Of a DNA stretch of 64,000 nt, positions 62,393 through 64,000 are shown one piece after another. Both the position numbers and the translations under genes were made by a program. Where the stretch lies: NCBI RefSeq assembly GCF_001984215.1, contig NZ_CP019420.1, positions 3,410,001 through 3,474,000 of the forward strand, in the 5' to 3' direction. The notes under the pieces were generated by a model, which ran no database searches, was not told where the DNA came from, and saw nothing but the letters and a program-made list of their open reading frames with translations. Within the stretch, counting starts at the first letter, position 1; each line of letters opens with the position of its first letter. The stretch comes from Mycobacterium sp. MS1601. Lineage in GTDB: Bacteria > Actinomycetota > Actinomycetes > Mycobacteriales > Mycobacteriaceae.

Positions 62393-63594
62393 GTGATCAG
62401 CGCACCGTCCTGGTGCTCAACACCGGCTCGTCGTCGGTCAAATTCCAGCTCGTGCAACCGGATGCCGGCACCTCGGTGGCCCACGGCATCGTCGAACGCA
62501 TCGGTGACGAGAACGCCGGCGCCAAACTCGTTCTGGGCGGCCAGGACTGGCAACGCGACGGCGCCATTCCCGATCACGAGGCGGCACTGCGCACCGTCTT
62601 CGAACTCTTCGACGACGCCGGTGCGCAGTTGGGTGAACAGGGTTTGGTGGCAGTCGGACACCGGGTGGTGCACGGGGGACAGGACCTGTACCGCCCCACC
62701 GTCGTCGACGATGCCGTGGCCGCCACCATCACCGAACTGGCTCCGCTGGCGCCGCTGCACAACCCGCCCGCGGTGCTCGGTATCGAAGTGGCCCGCAAGG
62801 TCCTGCCGGACCTGCCGCATGTCGCGGTGTTCGACACCGCGTTCTTTCACGATCTACCCGCCGCTGCCGCCACCTACGCGATCGACCGGGATGTGGCCCA
62901 GCAGTGGAAGATTCGCCGCTACGGCTTCCATGGCACATCACACCAGTACGTCAGCGAGCAGGCGGCCGTATTCCTCGGTGTCCCCGTGGAGAGCCTCAAC
63001 CAGATCGTGCTGCATCTGGGCAACGGAGCGTCGGCCTCGGCCATCGTGGGTGGGCGGCCCGTCGACACCTCCATGGGGCTGACACCGATGGAGGGTCTGG
63101 TGATGGGCACCCGCAGTGGTGACATCGATCCCGGCATCGTCATGTATCTGTGGCGAGCAGCGCAGATGAGCATCGAGGACATCGAGACGATGCTCAACCG
63201 TCACTCCGGTGTGCTGGGTCTCGGCGGTGAGATCGACTTCAGGGAACTGCACAAGCAGATGGCCACCGGATCGGAAAAGCAGAAGGCCGATTCCCAATTG
63301 GCCTATGACGTCTACATCCACCGGCTGCGCAAGTACATCGGCGCGTACCTGGCCCTGCTGGGGACGGTGAACGTGCTGACGTTCACCGCGGGCGTCGGTG
63401 AGAACGACGCCGCGGTACGCCGGGATGCGCTCTCAGGGCTGGCGCCGTTGGGTATCGAACTCGACGAGCACCTCAACGACAGCCCGGCTCGCGGCCCCCG
63501 GATCATCTCCGCCGAGCGGTCGCCCACCACGGTGCTGGTGATCCCCACCAATGAGGAACTCGCAATCGCCCGCGCCTGCATCGACGTCCTCTGA
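62389..63594 (+). CDS. ackA: Acetate kinase
   Basis: The 401-residue ASKHA-fold kinase converts acetyl phosphate and ADP to acetate and ATP, completing overflow or acetate assimilation with pta. It has [81 protein letters not shown] and [15 protein letters not shown]. The ATG overlaps the pta stop by 4 bp. It converges with pknG across 33 bp, which contain no clear terminator. Confidence 0.97.
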   Translation: MSDQRTVLVLNTGSSSVKFQLVQPDAGTSVAHGIVERIGDENAGAKLVLGGQDWQRDGAIPDHEAALRTVFELFDDAGAQLGEQGLVAVGHRVVHGGQDLYRPTVVDDAVAATITELAPLAPLHNPPAVLGIEVARKVLPDLPHVAVFDTAFFHDLPAAAATYAIDRDVAQQWKIRRYGFHGTSHQYVSEQAAVFLGVPVESLNQIVLHLGNGASASAIVGGRPVDTSMGLTPMEGLVMGTRSGDIDPGIVMYLWRAAQMSIEDIETMLNRHSGVLGLGGEIDFRELHKQMATGSEKQKADSQLAYDVYIHRLRKYIGAYLALLGTVNVLTFTAGVGENDAAVRRDALSGLAPLGIELDEHLNDSPARGPRIISAERSPTTVLVIPTNEELAIARACIDVL

Positions 63595-63627
63595 CGTACG
63601 CGCCCACAGCGAGGTTCGGGGAGCAGA

Positions 63628-64000
63628 TCAGAAAGTGCTGGTCGGGCGCACGGTGTTGGCCATGTCAACCAGGGCGTAGCGATGGGCCTGCGTCGGCGCC
63701 ACCCGCGCCAGTGCCCGCAGCGAGGCCTCCACGCCCAGCTGGAGACCGTGCTGGGTGAACGGGAAACCGAGAATGTGATTGGTACTGGCCTCGTTGTCGG
63801 CTATCCAGTCCATCGCGGTGCCCAACACCAGCGCCCGCAGCTGCAGCACCCGCGGTTCGCTGTCCGGCAGCGCCTCCACCCGTCGCGCCGCATCGCGGAT
63901 CTGCTTCTCGGTCAGCTCACTAGTGGACCGCCCCGACAGCAGCGTCACCGCACCCGTCAACCGGGCGGTGGTGAAATGCCGTGACGTGGCCGGAACCTGG
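63628..64000 (-). CDS. pknG: Serine/threonine protein kinase PknG, C-terminal part
   Basis: Only the last ~124 codons are inside the window; the rest lies beyond the right edge. The sequence (LTGAVTLLSGRSTSELTEKQ, LVLGTAMDWIADNEASTNHI, GFPFTQHGLQLGVEASLRAL, RYALVDMANTVRPTSTF) matches the TPR-bearing C-terminus of mycobacterial PknG, including the conserved VRPTSTF end. Its position after ackA equals Rv0410c after Rv0409. The kinase domain itself is not visible. Confidence 0.93.
   Translation of the reverse strand, partial: QVPATSRHFTTARLTGAVTLLSGRSTSELTEKQIRDAARRVEALPDSEPRVLQLRALVLGTAMDWIADNEASTNHILGFPFTQHGLQLGVEASLRALARVAPTQAHRYALVDMANTVRPTSTF

Overview
The window looks like chromosomal DNA of a fast-growing mycobacterium (Mycolicibacterium type). 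It is GC-rich, has many GTG starts, and its genes are tightly packed with ATGA or GTGA overlaps. It carries mycobacterial hallmarks: an F420-dependent glucose-6-phosphate dehydrogenase (fgd1), pta-ackA next to the 3' end of pknG, metZ, purT, a class II fba beside a DedA gene, and a 13E12/DUF222 relict. The backbone follows, from memory, the M. tuberculosis order in blocks (Rv0377-Rv0368c inverted, Rv0364-Rv0356c, Rv0389-Rv0391, Rv0406c-Rv0410c). I see no rRNA, tRNA, CRISPR array or intact insertion sequence.

Region 1 (1-10580) is an aerobic form I carbon monoxide dehydrogenase locus. A LysR regulator (cut by the window start) faces an XdhC/CoxI-type maturation gene. Then follow coxM, coxS and coxL (with the AYACSFR active-site loop), an XdhC-YHS fusion, coxD (MoxR ATPase), coxG (membrane-anchored SRPBCC protein), coxE (VWA protein) and a translationally coupled F420-type flavin oxidoreductase.

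Region 2 (10668-21855) is mostly core: an NmrA-like reductase with a divergent LysR gene, DedA, fba, a membrane protein, a DUF3151 protein, a CDF metal exporter with a divergent TetR, an M50 protease, a conserved hypothetical gene, purA, a thioesterase-fold protein and a membrane protein.

Region 3 (21903-36029) is an accessory catabolic island, almost wholly on the minus strand. It starts with a decayed DUF222/HNH gene. It continues with ferredoxin plus P450, an IlvD/Edd dehydratase, a CrtI-like oxidoreductase, a small dabb-like protein, an aldehyde dehydrogenase, a TetR, an APC permease, a 4-hydroxy-2-oxoacid aldolase, an acylating acetaldehyde dehydrogenase and an uncharacterised barrel-like protein. 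A divergent IclR gene with two operator-like palindromes closes it.

Region 4 (36100-51281) holds an MMPL transporter with a divergent MarR, a cation/proton antiporter, purT, an anchored small protein, a rhodanese, metZ, a large LuxR-type ATPase regulator, an SDR, a GNAT/LLM pair, a small membrane protein, an MBL hydrolase and fgd1. The 5' two thirds of fgd1 have a codon usage unlike the rest of the gene and window.

Region 5 (51282-60313) is a cell-envelope or exopolysaccharide-like cluster placed between fgd1 and pta, which are adjacent in M. tuberculosis. It has two tandem paralogous membrane genes (one frameshifted), a cellulose-synthase-like GT2, a BcsB-like protein and a GT39-like polytopic protein. 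Upstream of each paralog lies the same regulatory module: an 18-bp conserved element 11-12 bp from a perfect CRP-type palindrome. One of the two leaders also carries several perfect hairpins. The window ends with pta-ackA and the C-terminus of pknG.
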